In this document: piece after piece, positions 41,418 through 50,139 of the stretch
How positions within the stretch are numbered: position 1 is the first letter of the stretch
Layout: each line of letters starts with the position of its first letter
Source: Bacteroides_D sp963546395
Lineage (GTDB): Bacteria; Bacteroidota; Bacteroidia; Bacteroidales; CAJPTX01
Direction: 5' to 3'
NCBI GenBank assembly: GCA_963546395.1
Contig: CAUUMS010000010.1
Coordinates: 6,872-70,871 of the forward strand
DNA length: 64,000 nucleotides
Notes under the pieces: generated by a model
What the model was told of the DNA's origin: nothing
Databases searched by the model: none
Seen by the model: the letters and a program-made list of their open reading frames with translations, nothing else
Position numbers and translations under genes: made by a program

Positions 41418-42674
41418 ATGCGTGTGGGCTGGAGGTGGCCACGCAGGGGTATGATCGTCGTGGGGTGCCTGCTGATCCTGATGGGCTGCGGAGTGGCCAG
41501 GGCGCAGGAGGGCCTGCAGTTTACGACCCGCGCCGATGTCGACACCTACCACGGTGTGCGGGCAGCGCGGCGTGCGCCGTTTACGATCTCGCGCACCCGA
41601 GCCAGGGCCTGGGTGCAGGCGGACTATGGCCACTCGAGCGCCGTGGTGTCGGCCATGGGGACGTACAATGCGCTGCTGCCGTCGCTCAGCGGGTTCAATC
41701 TGCGGGAAGCCTTCATGGAGTACCATGGCGACTACTGGGGGCTTAGGGCCGGGCGCCAACTCGTGATATGGGGAAATGCCGACGGGGTGCGGATCACCGA
41801 TCTCGTCTCCCCGATGGATCTCAGCGAATTCATGGCGCAGGACTACGACGACATCCGCCAGTCGGTGAATGCGTTGCGACTCTTTCTGTTTGGCCAGACG
41901 GTGCGCCTGGAGCTCGTGGCCGTGCCCACGTTCGAGGGCTACACGCTGCCCGTGGAGCGTGCCAACCCGTGGAGCCTACTGCCCCGGAACACCCCCTGGC
42001 CGGTGGAGTGGGTGCCCGATGGGAAACCCGCATTCAGCCTGAAGAACATGGAGTATGGGGGGCGGGTGAGCGTTTCGCTCCCGGGGATAGATTTCAACCT
42101 GGCAGGGCTCTACACGTGGAATAAGATGCCTGTGCTGGAGTATGAGATGACCCCCTCGGGCATGCGCATTCATCCCCGTCACTACCGGATGGCCTTCGTG
42201 GGGGGCGATGCGTCGAAACCCGTCGGGCAATGCGTGCTGCGCGCCGAGCTCGCCTGCAATTTCGGCAAGCACTTCAGCTATCAGCCCATGTCAACCGCCG
42301 CCCAGCGGGGCTTCTTCACCACGCACTGGCTGGTGGGGCTGGACTGGTTTGCGGCGCACGAGTGGAACGTGTCGGTGCAGTTCTCCTACGAGACCATTGC
42401 CAAACATCAGCCCTACGTCATTCAGCATCGGCACAGCATGCTGGCCACGCTCAATGTGTCTAAGAAGTTGCTCAACAGCACCCTCCAGCTGGCCAACTTC
42501 TCCTACTACGACGTGCGCAACAAGGGCTGGTTCAGCCGTTTCTCGGCCGACTACGCCCTCAGCGATCAGATCCACCTGATGGCTGGCTACGACTGGATCG
42601 GTGGCGATAAGGGGAGCTTTGCCCAGTATAAGGACAACTCCCAGGTGTGGCTCCGGGCCAAGTATAGCTTCTAG
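41418..42674 (+). CDS. DUF1302-like outer membrane beta-barrel protein
   Basis: About 418 residues; the frame is open to a GTG at 41331 overlapping the preceding gene, but ATG 41418 or 41451 places the signal peptide (MIVVGCLLILMGCGVARAQ) better. The mature part is barrel-like: FTTRADVDTYHG, RQLVIWGNADGVRITDLVSPMDLSEF (a signature shared with DUF1302 barrels), and a terminal strand QVWLRAKYSF. In other bacteria, RND exporters are paired with DUF1302/DUF1329 proteins in hydrophobe trafficking. It is the third gene of the cassette and would be its outer membrane end. An intrinsic terminator follows at 42717. Confidence 0.75.
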   Translation: MRVGWRWPRRGMIVVGCLLILMGCGVARAQEGLQFTTRADVDTYHGVRAARRAPFTISRTRARAWVQADYGHSSAVVSAMGTYNALLPSLSGFNLREAFMEYHGDYWGLRAGRQLVIWGNADGVRITDLVSPMDLSEFMAQDYDDIRQSVNALRLFLFGQTVRLELVAVPTFEGYTLPVERANPWSLLPRNTPWPVEWVPDGKPAFSLKNMEYGGRVSVSLPGIDFNLAGLYTWNKMPVLEYEMTPSGMRIHPRHYRMAFVGGDASKPVGQCVLRAELACNFGKHFSYQPMSTAAQRGFFTTHWLVGLDWFAAHEWNVSVQFSYETIAKHQPYVIQHRHSMLATLNVSKKLLNSTLQLANFSYYDVRNKGWFSRFSADYALSDQIHLMAGYDWIGGDKGSFAQYKDNSQVWLRAKYSF

Positions 42675-42716
42675 GTGCGGGCTGCCCCTAGCTGTTACGC
42701 GGGCTAGGGAGAGGTA

Positions 42717-42753
42717 AGGGGGGATCGATCGCCACGGATCGATCCCCCTTTTA
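42717..42753 (+). terminator. Intrinsic terminator of the RND cassette
   Basis: GGGGGATCGATC, 6-nt loop GCCACG, GATCGATCCCCC followed by TTTTA, 43 nt after the barrel gene stop. Confidence 0.85.
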
Positions 42754-42994
42754 GGTGTGGTCGCAGGGCCCTCCGGCATGGCCAGGGCTACTCCCCATGC
42801 CCCCTCTGTGGGGATTGTGTTATGGGAATTACACCCCATCTCATCCCCATACTCGATGCACCCACGCCGTATCAAACCCATATTTGGCCCACCAAATACG
42901 GACTTGGTACGGTGTTGCTTTTACGATGCGGGGTAGATGCCCGGTCGTAGTGGGTGTCGAAAACCCTATCTGAGGCAGGTTGGGGGATGACGTT
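42754..42994. other. Convergent gap holding palindrome copy C
   Basis: The region between the RND-cassette terminator and the stop of the MATE gene. Apart from palindrome copy C (42861-42918) nothing is recognised. No clear terminator for the MATE transcript is seen. Confidence 0.5.
42861..42918. repeat. Dispersed imperfect palindrome, copy C
   Basis: Left arm ACGCCGTATCAAACCCATAT, centre TTGGCCCACCAA, right arm ATACGGACTTGGTACGGTGT. The arms match at 19 of 24 positions; every mismatch is a transition. It is intergenic between convergent genes. Confidence 0.8.
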
Positions 42995-44395
42995 TTACAC
43001 CTTGTTGCTGCTGCCGGGGGATGATGGCTCTCCCGCCTCGGCATGCAGTAGGCGCAGGGCCCGTTGGGGTGATGTGGCCCAGGCGAAACGGAGGTAGAAT
43101 CCGAGCCCGCAGGCCCCGAGCCCGGCGAGGAAGGCCATCCAGATGCCTAGGGCCCCTAGCTGGCACACGAATCCGAGTAGGTAGGCTAGCGGGAGCCCCA
43201 CCAGGCAGTAGCCTAGCAGGGAGATGAGGGCCAGGGGTGCGGTTTGACCAATGCCGCGGAGCGCATTCGCGTAGGCCACCTGGAGACCGTCCAGCGGTTG
43301 GTAGGCGAGGCCCACCAGTAGCAGCGTGGCAGCGAGGTCGATTACCTGCGGCGAATCGGTGAATAGGCTCCCGAGAGGATGGCGCAGCATGTACATGCTG
43401 CCGGCCATGAGCAGGGCGAATAGCAGGATGATGTGATAGCTCCCCGCCGCGGCGCGTCGGGTATCGCGCACGTGCCCCCGTGCCCAGGCATGGCTGATGC
43501 GTACGGAGGCGGCAGCCCCGAGCCCGTAGTAGGTCATGAAGCCGAACGTCTGAAGGGTCACGGCGATGTGGTGGGCGGCCAGGGCTGTGTCGCCGAGCCA
43601 GCCTACCATGATGACGGCCAGGCTGAACATGGCGGTCTCCAGCCCCATCTGCATACCCACGAATCCTCCCATGCGCAGGATGCGCCGTGGCATGCTGGGG
43701 TGTGGCGATTGTGCACGGCGGTAGCTAGCCACCACGCGGCGGAACGGACGCTGAAGGCGCAGCGCAGCCACCATGGCGAGGGCCATGAGCCACCGGGCTA
43801 TCAGGGTGGCCACGCCGGCCCCGAATAGCCCCCACTCGGGAAACCCGCAGTAGCCGAAGATGAGCAGGGTGTTGAGGATGATGTTGAGCGCATTGCCGCC
43901 GAGCGTCACATGCATGGAGAGGGAGGTGAGTCCCAGGGCGTCGGCCAGCTGCCGGAGCGTGCAGAAGAGGGCCACGGGTGGGAGCGACGCGAGCATGAGC
44001 GCGTAGTAGGGACGGATGAGCGGGAGTAGATGCGTGGGCTGGTGCATCTGGGGGAGCAGCAGGTACACGCCGAGCATCAGGGCCAGCACGCCGAGCGATA
44101 CGGCCAGATTGATGCGTATCCCGCTGCGCAGCAGCCCCCCTAGCTGCGATGCGTTGCCAGTGGCATGGGCCTGGGCGAAGAGTGGGGTTAGCCCGTAGCT
44201 GAAGCCTAGCAGGAAGATGAGGGGCAGATTGAAGAGCCCCACGCAGAATGAGGCTGCCGCAAGCTCGTGCACATCGTGGGCCCCGATCATGGCCCCGTCG
44301 GCAAAGCCGAGTAGCACCTGCCCGAGTTGGGCCACCACCAGGGGGCCACCCAGGCGTAGCGTCTCGCGGTAGTGCGTGGCGAATGGGTTGGCCAT
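42995..44395 (-). CDS. MATE-family efflux transporter
   Basis: A 466-residue membrane protein with about twelve hydrophobic segments in two halves. The N-terminal segment LGGPLVVAQLGQVLLGFADGAMIG and the mid-protein MGGFVGMQMGLETAMFSLAVIMVGWLGDTALAAHHIA are typical MATE/NorM repeats. These pumps expel cationic drugs or other organic compounds using sodium or proton gradients; with a Na+-NQR present, sodium coupling is plausible. It starts 22 nt after the U32 gene stop in the same direction, so the two are probably co-transcribed. Substrate unknown. Confidence 0.92.
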   Translation of the reverse strand: MANPFATHYRETLRLGGPLVVAQLGQVLLGFADGAMIGAHDVHELAAASFCVGLFNLPLIFLLGFSYGLTPLFAQAHATGNASQLGGLLRSGIRINLAVSLGVLALMLGVYLLLPQMHQPTHLLPLIRPYYALMLASLPPVALFCTLRQLADALGLTSLSMHVTLGGNALNIILNTLLIFGYCGFPEWGLFGAGVATLIARWLMALAMVAALRLQRPFRRVVASYRRAQSPHPSMPRRILRMGGFVGMQMGLETAMFSLAVIMVGWLGDTALAAHHIAVTLQTFGFMTYYGLGAAASVRISHAWARGHVRDTRRAAAGSYHIILLFALLMAGSMYMLRHPLGSLFTDSPQVIDLAATLLLVGLAYQPLDGLQVAYANALRGIGQTAPLALISLLGYCLVGLPLAYLLGFVCQLGALGIWMAFLAGLGACGLGFYLRFAWATSPQRALRLLHAEAGEPSSPGSSNKV

Positions 44396-44417
44396 GGTGG
44401 ATGTCTCTCGGGTGAGA

Positions 44418-45680
44418 CTATCGCGCCGCTGGGGCTGCGGGGGTCTCTGCCGCGGGGATGCGCAGGAACACCTTGTCGCCCCGGCGCACTAGCTGACGCA
44501 CGCGCAGCGAGCATGTTTGCCCCTTGGCCACGCATGGCACCTCCACATCATCCACCCGCATGCCACTGGCCTCGAGGGTGATGACCCCGGTTGTGGGGCC
44601 GATAATGTAGAGCTGGGCCCCCTCGCGTAGCTCCGCGGCCTCCACCTTGATTTCGGCCACGCGGGCACGGCGAAAGTAGTTGGTGATGATGCCCAGGCTC
44701 TGCTTCCGCTCGGTGGCTGCCGAGCCGTAGTGCACGGACCACTCGCCCATCTTCTGCCCGAGGTAGTAGCCCTCCCAGAACCCGCGGTTGAACACGCTGC
44801 GCAGGCGGCCTTTCCATTGCGACACCTGTTTGGGTGTGTAGGTACCCCTCGCGCACGCCTGGGCTGCCTCGCGGTAGCACTCGGTGACCGTGCGCACGTA
44901 CTCGGGGCTGCGCGCCCGACCCTCTATCTTGAGCACCGATATTCCTGCGCCGATCATGCGATCGATAATGCCGATGGTGCACAGATCCTTGGGCGACATG
45001 AGGTACTGGTTGTCCACCTCGATGGCATTGCCCGTCTCAGTGTCGGTGAGGGTGTAGCTGCGGCGGCATATCTGCACGCAGGCTCCCCGGTTGGCTGAGC
45101 GGTGGGCATCGTGCAGGCTGAGGTAGCACTTGCCCGAGATGGCCATGCACAGGGCCCCGTGCGCGAAGGCTTCGATGCGCACCAGCTTCCCGCTAGGGCC
45201 CGTGATGCGCTGTTGCTCTATGTCGCGGGCAATCTCGCCGATTTGCTCTAGCGTGAGCTCGCGGGCTAGCACCACCACGTCGGCCCACTGGCTGTAAAAT
45301 TGCAGGGCCAGCGTGTTGGAGATGCTTAGCTGGGTGGAGATGTGCACGGGTAGCCCGTTGGCACGCGCAGCCACAATGGCGGCCTGATCGCTGGCGATGA
45401 CAGCATCTACACCGGCCTTTGCGGCGGCCTGGAGTAGCTGTTGCAGCTCGTCCAGCTCGCTGTTGTAGACAATGGTGTTGGCTGTCAGGTAGGCTTTGGC
45501 ATGGCTCTGATGGCACTGGGCCACCACCTGCGGGAGATCCTCTAGGGTGAAATTGATGTTGGAGCCCGAGCGCATGTTGAGCTTGCCCACCCCAAAGAAC
45601 ACGGAGTTCGCCCCGCCTTGCAGGGCGGCGGTGAGCGAGGCGAAGTCGCCGGCAGGGGCCATTATCTCGGGATATTCCAT
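44418..45680 (-). CDS. Peptidase U32 family protein (TrhP/collagenase-like)
   Basis: 420 residues starting MEYPEIMAPAGDFASLTAAL at ATG 45678-45680. The frame is open to 46055, but that part is the reverse of the pepD region and lacks family character. The U32 signature EAFAHGALCMAISGKCYLS is present, followed by the cysteine cluster RGACVQICRR. In E. coli the family (TrhP/YegQ) acts in tRNA uridine hydroxylation; in P. gingivalis a member (PrtC) was described as a collagenase. tRNA modification is the safer inference. It is divergent from pepD with both -7 elements in the 190-bp gap, and upstream of the MATE gene. Confidence 0.9.
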   Translation of the reverse strand: MEYPEIMAPAGDFASLTAALQGGANSVFFGVGKLNMRSGSNINFTLEDLPQVVAQCHQSHAKAYLTANTIVYNSELDELQQLLQAAAKAGVDAVIASDQAAIVAARANGLPVHISTQLSISNTLALQFYSQWADVVVLARELTLEQIGEIARDIEQQRITGPSGKLVRIEAFAHGALCMAISGKCYLSLHDAHRSANRGACVQICRRSYTLTDTETGNAIEVDNQYLMSPKDLCTIGIIDRMIGAGISVLKIEGRARSPEYVRTVTECYREAAQACARGTYTPKQVSQWKGRLRSVFNRGFWEGYYLGQKMGEWSVHYGSAATERKQSLGIITNYFRRARVAEIKVEAAELREGAQLYIIGPTTGVITLEASGMRVDDVEVPCVAKGQTCSLRVRQLVRRGDKVFLRIPAAETPAAPAAR

Positions 45681-45728
45681 CGTGACGGGGGGCGGCTGGG
45701 TTGTGTCGAGCCTGTGTGACCCCGGCCG

Positions 45729-45736
45729 CAAAGGTA
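45729..45736 (-). promoter_or_regulatory. -7 element of the U32-MATE unit
   Basis: Minus strand TACCTTTG, 48 nt upstream of the ATG at 45678-45680. It supports the short start rather than the open upstream frame. Confidence 0.6.
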
Positions 45737-45824
45737 GCAATTCGGCAGGCTGCGGGCGATTGCGCGGGGCTAAGGGCCACCGGCGAATCCGTGTGGCCAT
45801 GCGGGCTATCTTTTGGAAATGTGG

Positions 45825-45832
45825 TACCTTTG
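45825..45832 (+). promoter_or_regulatory. -7 element of pepD
   Basis: TACCTTTG, 38 nt before the pepD ATG at 45871. Together with the GGGAGGA ribosome-binding site at about 45858-45864 it fixes the pepD start. Confidence 0.6.
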
Positions 45833-45870
45833 GGCCACAGAGTAAGATGCTAACTGTAGGGAGGACGAAC

Positions 45871-47334
45871 ATGAGCGAGATAAGCAAGATACGGCCCCAG
45901 GTGCTTTGGCAGCAGTTTGATGCTATTTGCCAGATTCCCCGCCCATCCAAGCATGAGGAGAAGATAATCGAGTATCTGCTGGCCTTCGGCAAGAAGCATG
46001 GCATAGAGACGAAGAGGGATAAGGCGGGCAATGTGCTGATGCGGAAGCCGGCCACGCCGGGCTACGAGGGCCTCAAGTCGGTGGTGTTGCAGAGCCATGT
46101 GGACATGGTGTGCGAGAAGAATTCGGACGTAAAGCATGACTTCATGGTGGATCCCATTCGTCCGGTGCAGGAGGGCGATTGGGTGCGGGCGCAGGGTACC
46201 ACGCTGGGGGCCGACGACGGGATTGGCGTGGCGGCTCAGCTGGCCATCCTGATAGATCCCTCCATCGAGCACGGGCCGCTGGAGTGCCTCTTCACGGTGG
46301 ATGAGGAGACAGGCCTCACGGGTGCCTTCGCGCTCGAGGCGGGGTTCTTGGAGTCGGAGATATTGCTCAACCTCGATTCGGAGGATGAGGGCGAGCTATT
46401 CATCGGGTGCGCCGGGGGGATCGACACCACGGCCACGTTCCGTTATACCACGAAGGGTACCCCGGCCGACACGCGGACGTTCCGCCTGGCGGTGGCGGGG
46501 CTGCAAGGAGGCCACTCGGGGGATGATATCCACAAGGGGCGCGGGAATTCCATTAAGCTCATGGCTCGGCTGCTCAGCCGCGTAGATGCTGAGATGGGGA
46601 TCTTCCTGATCAATCTCGAGGGGGGAAACCTGCGTAATGCCCTGCCGCGTGAGTGCTTTGCCACCTTTGCCATTTCGAATAAGAACACCGAGGCGTTGCA
46701 GCAGCTGGTGGAGCAGATGCGCCACGACTTGCAGCACGAGTACCGCAGCACTGAGCCCAGCCTGAGCATTGAGTTGATGCCGGGCGATGTGAGCTCGGTG
46801 GTGATGGAGAAGGAGTCGCAGGATAAGCTTATCCGTATGCTCCTGGGGCTACCGCACGGGGCCATTGAGTTTAGCCGGGAGATCCCAGGGCTGGTGGAGA
46901 CCTCTACGAATCTGGCCTCGATAAAGCGGGTGGATGCCAATGCGCTGTTTATCACCACGAGCCAGCGTAGCTCGGTGGATTCGGCTAAGGAGTACATTGC
47001 CGCTGCGGTGGAGAGCGTCTTCAAGCTGGCGGGCTGCGAGGTTGAACATTCGGACGGTTACCCGGGGTGGGCTCCCGATCCGCAGTCGCCCATCCTGGAG
47101 GTGACGGTGGATGCCTACAAGCAGCTGTTTAAGACCGAGCCTGTGGTGCGGGCCATCCATGCGGGACTGGAGTGCGGACTCTTCCTGGAGAAGTATCCCA
47201 AGCTGGACATGGTGTCCTTCGGGCCTACCATTCGCGGGGCGCACTCGCCGGATGAGCGGATTGATGTGAAGTCCACGGTTAAATTCTGGAACCTCCTGCT
47301 CGAGGTGCTGAAGAATGTGCCGACCGCCTGCTAG
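45871..47334 (+). CDS. pepD: Aminoacyl-histidine dipeptidase (M20 family)
   Basis: 487 residues starting MSEISKIRPQVLWQQFDAIC. A strong GGGAGGA lies just upstream, unusual here. M20 zinc-peptidase features: QSHVDMVCE (His/Asp), TTLGADDGIGVAAQLAIL (bridging Asp), FTVDEETGLTGAFAL (catalytic Glu), LLNLDSEDEGELFIGCAGG, GGHSGDDIHKGRGN and GPTIRGAHSPDERIDVKS. The enzyme hydrolyses dipeptides in the cytoplasm, fitting an amino-acid-fermenting lifestyle. An open upstream frame to 45547 lies over the divergent U32 gene and is not believed. A 13-bp perfect hairpin follows at 47360. Confidence 0.94.
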   Translation: MSEISKIRPQVLWQQFDAICQIPRPSKHEEKIIEYLLAFGKKHGIETKRDKAGNVLMRKPATPGYEGLKSVVLQSHVDMVCEKNSDVKHDFMVDPIRPVQEGDWVRAQGTTLGADDGIGVAAQLAILIDPSIEHGPLECLFTVDEETGLTGAFALEAGFLESEILLNLDSEDEGELFIGCAGGIDTTATFRYTTKGTPADTRTFRLAVAGLQGGHSGDDIHKGRGNSIKLMARLLSRVDAEMGIFLINLEGGNLRNALPRECFATFAISNKNTEALQQLVEQMRHDLQHEYRSTEPSLSIELMPGDVSSVVMEKESQDKLIRMLLGLPHGAIEFSREIPGLVETSTNLASIKRVDANALFITTSQRSSVDSAKEYIAAAVESVFKLAGCEVEHSDGYPGWAPDPQSPILEVTVDAYKQLFKTEPVVRAIHAGLECGLFLEKYPKLDMVSFGPTIRGAHSPDERIDVKSTVKFWNLLLEVLKNVPTAC

Positions 47335-47359
47335 GTGGAGGGCAGTGATAGGATGCATG

Positions 47360-47389
47360 AGCCGCAGCACCCACGCGGGTGCTGCGGCT
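47360..47389 (+). terminator. Perfect hairpin after pepD
   Basis: AGCCGCAGCACCC-ACGC-GGGTGCTGCGGCT, a 13-bp perfect stem 26 nt after the pepD stop. There is no T-run, so termination would be factor-dependent or the stem serves as an RNA end stabiliser. Confidence 0.5.
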
Positions 47390-47506
47390 GTGCGTGTCCC
47401 AGCTTATGGGTGTGCAGACGGCTCGTGCCGCTGTGCGGGTGAGGGGATGCATCATGGCACCGTGTCAGCATGCGTGGTGCGTCCTGTGACGATTCGATCG
47501 TAGGCT

Positions 47507-47749
47507 ATGGAGGTAGTGGTTCTCTCGTCGGGGTGTGCCAATTGCCGGGCGCAGGCCCGCATTGTGGAGCAGGCTGTGGCTGAGATGGGGCTGGAGGGGC
47601 ATGTCACCCGTGAGGAGGATGTCATGGAGGTGCTTCGCTACGAGGTGCACACCCTGCCTGCCATTGTGGTAGACGGTAAGGTGGTGCACAGCGGCGGAAG
47701 GCTCTCTCTGCCCGAGGTGAAGGCCCTGTTGCAAGGGCTACAGGGGTAG
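47507..47749 (+). CDS. Small thioredoxin/glutaredoxin-like redox protein
   Basis: 80 residues, no signal peptide. It has the active-site pair in VVLSSGCANCRAQ (Cys-Ala-Asn-Cys, residues 10-13) and the cis-proline segment VHTLPAIVVDGKVVHSGG, matching the redox-active disulfide protein family (small thioredoxin-like). The 120-bp gap to the CcdA-like permease gene and its like-minded chemistry suggest it exchanges electrons with that membrane protein. The partner relation is inference. Confidence 0.8.
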   Translation: MEVVVLSSGCANCRAQARIVEQAVAEMGLEGHVTREEDVMEVLRYEVHTLPAIVVDGKVVHSGGRLSLPEVKALLQGLQG

Positions 47750-47791
47750 GGCGTAGCTGGTGCATCTACCTCTGGGTGTGGCCCCGGGGTT

Positions 47792-47799
47792 TACGTTTG
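47792..47799 (+). promoter_or_regulatory. Candidate -7 element for the CcdA-like gene
   Basis: TACGTTTG matches TAnnTTTG, 70 nt before the ATG at 47870. No -33 box is seen. Confidence 0.4.
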
Positions 47800-47869
47800 C
47801 CCCGCTGGGTCGCCCGGTAGGGCCTTGGGAATGAGATGAATGGGGTAGGGCACTGCGGAAGAATGAACT

Positions 47870-48679
47870 ATGGAGTGGCTGCATGCACTGCGGGATAGTG
47901 GTAGCACACCAGCGTTGACGGCCTTTGTGCTGGGGCTCCTCGTGGCCCTGGATGGCTGCACGCTTGCCACGTCCATCACAGCCATTGGGTACATTGCACG
48001 GGATCTGGATGATCGTCGTAGGGCCTTCTGGCGCGGGCTGCTGTACGCCCTGGGGCGCACGGTGACTTACCTTTTGCTGGCGGCCATCATCATTCCACTG
48101 TTGCGCACGGGGAGCAGTCTGGCAGGGGTGGAGCATGCGCTCTCCACGTATGGGGGGCTCATACTGGGGCCAGGTCTCATTCTGGTAGGGCTCATCATGC
48201 TGATTGGGAAGAGATTGCAGCTGCCCACCCTGCGGATTACCGCGCTGGGCCAGGGGCTCACCCACCGCAAGGGGTGGGGCTCGATGCTGATGGGCATGCT
48301 CTTTGCGCTGGCCATTTGCCCCACGGTGGGGATCCTCTATTTTGGCATGCTGCTCCCGATGGCATCGGCGACAACCTGGGGGTATGGGTTGCTATTCATC
48401 TTCGCCGTGACGACGGCACTCCCTGTGGTGATCGTGGCCTGGCTGCTGGCCTTTAGCTTGACGAGCGTGGGGGCATTTTACAACAGGATGCGCACCGTGC
48501 AACGTTGGCTGAACTGGGTGGTTGCCATCCTATTCATTGTGGCTGGTGTGCAGCAGATCTGGGAGCATTACGAGCACCATCACGAGACGGAGGGTGCGCA
48601 TGCGCACGTGGTCAGCGCTATGTTGCGTGGGGTGGTGACGGAGGACTCGCGGGCTGTGTTCGTTACCCGAGTTCGTTAA
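47870..48679 (+). CDS. CcdA/ArsG-like redox membrane permease
   Basis: 269 residues with about six to seven hydrophobic segments. Two cysteines sit in helices at LLVALDGCTLATSI (Cys29) and FALAICPTVGILYFG, the spacing and Pro context typical of CcdA/DsbD-type transmembrane electron carriers. Bacteroidota proteins with this layout next to a small thioredoxin-like gene have been annotated as ArsG-family (aromatic arsenical efflux) permeases. A His-rich C-terminal tail (HYEHHHETEGAHAH) suggests metal binding. Whether it moves electrons or a metal/arsenical is open. Confidence 0.75.
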   Translation: MEWLHALRDSGSTPALTAFVLGLLVALDGCTLATSITAIGYIARDLDDRRRAFWRGLLYALGRTVTYLLLAAIIIPLLRTGSSLAGVEHALSTYGGLILGPGLILVGLIMLIGKRLQLPTLRITALGQGLTHRKGWGSMLMGMLFALAICPTVGILYFGMLLPMASATTWGYGLLFIFAVTTALPVVIVAWLLAFSLTSVGAFYNRMRTVQRWLNWVVAILFIVAGVQQIWEHYEHHHETEGAHAHVVSAMLRGVVTEDSRAVFVTRVR

Positions 48680-48777
48680 ACCCCCACCGCATGACGGGTG
48701 CGTTTCCGCGGAATGTGGGAGGGTTCCCCGGGTATAATTGGCAAAAATAAGGGGTTTTAAGTCTATTGCACATGCAC

Positions 48778-48785
48778 TACCTTTG
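48778..48785 (+). promoter_or_regulatory. -7 element of the TetR gene
   Basis: TACCTTTG, 15 nt before the ATG at 48801. It rules out the longer in-frame ATG at 48738, which lies upstream of it. Confidence 0.6.
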
Positions 48786-48800
48786 CGAAAAAGGCTAGGG

Positions 48801-49427
48801 ATGGCTACAGATGCCAATTCGGGTGATGTGCGTGCTCACCTGCTCTCGGTAGCTCGAGAGCTGTTTTATCGCCAGGGGTACCAGAAGGTGACCATGCGGG
48901 CCATTGCGACAAGGGCAGCCATGTCGCTGGGGAATATCTACAACTACTTCCCCACGAAGGCAATCCTCTTCGAGGCAGTGCTGGCACCCGCACTGGTGGC
49001 TATTGATGCCCTCGATAATCAGTGCGTCGACTTGGATCCGACATCTGGGGATTGGCTCGTCTCCATGTTGCCGGTGCTGATGCGGAATTTCTCGAAGCTC
49101 GTCGAGCAGTTCCACAAAGAGCTGCACATCATGTTTTGCGGCATACAGGGATTCTGCCCAGGCAACTACCGAGATAAATTTATTGAGGATCGTCTCCTAG
49201 CTGGGAAACGCTTCCATGAGCAGTTTCTGCGGCAGCACTCGGAGGTGGAAATGGAATATTCAGAGCTATTCTACCGTGTACGCTGCGCCGAGTGGTATGA
49301 GGCGATGCGCCTGCTGGTGCAGAGTGCGGGTATGACGGCTGAGGAGAGGGAATCGTTCATTCAGTACTACGCGCTATTTGCCACCGCGGGTTGGCAGGCA
49401 TTGCTCACGGTACCCCCTGGTCTTTAG
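48801..49427 (+). CDS. TetR/AcrR-family transcriptional regulator
   Basis: 208 residues. The N-terminal helix-turn-helix reads VRAHLLSVARELFYRQGYQKVTMRAIATRAAMSLGNIYNYFPTK, diagnostic of TetR. The C-terminal two-thirds form a helical ligand-binding domain of no recognised ligand class. It follows the CcdA-like gene but has its own promoter. Candidate targets are the upstream redox genes or the RND cassette at 38157, which has a palindrome in front; neither is shown. The start at 48801 follows from the promoter position. Confidence 0.9.
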   Translation: MATDANSGDVRAHLLSVARELFYRQGYQKVTMRAIATRAAMSLGNIYNYFPTKAILFEAVLAPALVAIDALDNQCVDLDPTSGDWLVSMLPVLMRNFSKLVEQFHKELHIMFCGIQGFCPGNYRDKFIEDRLLAGKRFHEQFLRQHSEVEMEYSELFYRVRCAEWYEAMRLLVQSAGMTAEERESFIQYYALFATAGWQALLTVPPGL

Positions 49428-49668
49428 TCCAGCTCGGGGTTTACACTCTGGTGCAGCACAGGCACGTAGCACAACGTGCAAAACGACTTGGTGGCTTGGC
49501 ACGTGTCCCTCGTAGCTCTCCGTGGGCCTGATCTGCCACAGGTGCCGCAGGATTGTCTGTGCCTACGCTGGCTGTAGAGCGGCAGAGGAGCTGGGCGCAA
49601 ACAGCCATTGGACTTCCGTCAGCTCCGTGCCCCTACGGGGCGTTTCGCTGGGGAGAACCGTCAGGTGT

Positions 49669-50127
49669 TTAGCCCAGCACGTCTAGCACCTGTTGGGCGT
49701 GTGCTCCCGTCTTGACGGCATCGAAAATGTGTACGATAGTCCCTTGCCCATCGATGAGGAACGATTGGCGGGCTACGCCCATGTACGTGCGGCCGCAACG
49801 CTGCTTCTGCACCCACACGCCGTAGGCCTGCGCCACGGTGTGATCACCATCGGTGAGGAGTGGGAAAGGGAGGCTGTGCTTGGCGATAAAGCCCGTGTGC
49901 ACCTTCGATGAGTCGGGGCTTACCCCCAGCACCTCGACACCTTTAGCCCTGAGCTCGGCGTAGCCATCCCGCAGGTTGCACGCCTGGGTGGTACAGCCAG
50001 GGGAGTTGTCCTTGGGGTAGAAGTAGAGTAGGAGCGTGCGCCCCGCGTAGTCCTGAAGCGTGACAGTGGAGCCATCTTGCAGCTCCCCGGTGAACGCAGG
50101 GGCAGGCATGCCTATCTGGAGTGCCAT
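49669..50127 (-). CDS. bcp: Thioredoxin-dependent thiol peroxidase (Bcp/PrxQ)
   Basis: 152 residues. The peroxidatic Cys45 is in DNSPGCTTQAC, with the resolving Cys50 five residues on, the PrxQ arrangement. VLGVSPDSSKVHTGFIAKHSLPFPLLTD is family-typical. It reduces hydroperoxides at the expense of thioredoxin (trxA at 22608). It starts 12 nt after the asnS stop in the same direction and is likely co-transcribed. Confidence 0.95.
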   Translation of the reverse strand: MALQIGMPAPAFTGELQDGSTVTLQDYAGRTLLLYFYPKDNSPGCTTQACNLRDGYAELRAKGVEVLGVSPDSSKVHTGFIAKHSLPFPLLTDGDHTVAQAYGVWVQKQRCGRTYMGVARQSFLIDGQGTIVHIFDAVKTGAHAQQVLDVLG

Positions 50128-50139
50128 AGGTGTGGACTG

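Noticed and set aside
45547..45870. N-terminal extension of pepD
   Set aside because: It covers the divergent U32 start and the pepD promoter; a strong ribosome-binding site precedes ATG 45871.
45681..46055. N-terminal extension of the U32 gene
   Set aside because: It lies opposite pepD, lacks U32 character, and the U32 promoter element sits inside it.
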